The notes beneath the pieces are model-generated. The model was not told the origin of the DNA, searched no databases, and saw only the letters and a program-made list of their open reading frames with translations. A DNA stretch of 5,694 nt, from the NCBI GenBank assembly GCA_031290205.1, contig JAITNZ010000077.1, positions 1 through 5,694 of the forward strand, in the 5' to 3' direction. The DNA is from Spirochaetaceae bacterium. Lineage in GTDB: Bacteria; Spirochaetota; Spirochaetia; Treponematales; Breznakiellaceae. The translations under genes were made by a program, and so were the position numbers. This document shows positions 5,533 through 5,694 of this stretch, in pieces (position 1 is the stretch's first letter; each line of letters opens with the position of its first letter).

Positions 5533-5694
5533 TTATTGACGCCGCACAACAAACTTTGGTCTGATGCTTTCCATGAGGACGGGAATAACGGTGAGCGAGA
5601 CGAGGGCGCTTATACCCATTGTTTGTGCGATGAGGAAGCCCAGCTCGCGGAGTATGACAAACTCCGAGAGCATGAGGACGGCGAAGCCCAGTCC
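5533..5694 (-). CDS. RND/MMPL-family transporter, C-terminal end (partial)
   Basis: Only the last 53 residues and the TAA stop (5533-5535) are in the window; the gene continues past the right edge. The fragment starts in a transmembrane helix (GLGFAVLMLSEFVILRELG), crosses a short loop, and enters a second helix (FLIAQTMGISALVSLTVIPV). It ends in a short basic tail (RPKFVVRRQ), as expected on the cytoplasmic side. The spacing and the pattern 'LRELG...LVSLTVIPVLM' match the last two helices of RND-superfamily proteins of the MMPL type, which move lipids or other hydrophobic cargo using the proton gradient. The LolA-like gene directly downstream is a common partner. The substrate cannot be inferred from this piece. 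Confidence 0.85.
   Translation of the reverse strand, partial: GLGFAVLMLSEFVILRELGFLIAQTMGISALVSLTVIPVLMESIRPKFVVRRQ

Overview
The window looks like a chromosomal segment of a spirochaete, most likely a Treponema or close relative. The SecA reads like treponemal SecA from its first residues (MIEKILTVVFGSKRER) to its C-terminal zinc motif. The second gene set also fits a diderm with lipid-rich envelopes. This assignment rests on remembered family patterns, not on a search. Base composition is mixed: moderately GC-rich genes with a few very GC-rich or G/C-strand-biased patches, and those patches are the repeats described here.

Layout. Positions 1-293 hold no gene I can support, but they are dense in inverted repeats and end in a possible promoter and a dyad touching the secA start. 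Positions 294-3071 (+) encode a full-length SecA, the ATPase of the Sec export channel. Its C-terminal linker contains an unusual in-frame block whose DNA folds as a perfect four-stem cloverleaf (2872-2968). SecA converges on a minus-strand cluster read from right to left: the 3' end of an RND/MMPL-type membrane transporter (5533-5694, partial), a periplasmic LolA-like 'outer membrane lipoprotein-sorting' protein (4663-5451), and a predicted outer membrane beta-barrel protein (3132-4487).

The three minus-strand genes suggest a trans-envelope module: an inner membrane RND pump, a soluble LolA-fold carrier and an outer membrane barrel. It would plausibly move a lipid or lipoprotein. The cargo cannot be read from the sequence. 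SecA would export the last two proteins through their N-terminal signal peptides, but the two loci are convergent and not one operon.

The most unusual signals are not genes. The two intergenic gaps after secA carry related elements with arms built of 7-base units (GGGAGTA-type in one, GGGGAAT/GGGAACA-type in the other). The arms pair with each other around a core sharing CGAA-N-TAAAACCC. Three neighbouring stop codons lie in or within a few bases of these heptamer arms. Together with the cloverleaf in secA, this suggests dispersed palindromic repeat families that have settled at gene ends and in a tolerant protein linker.
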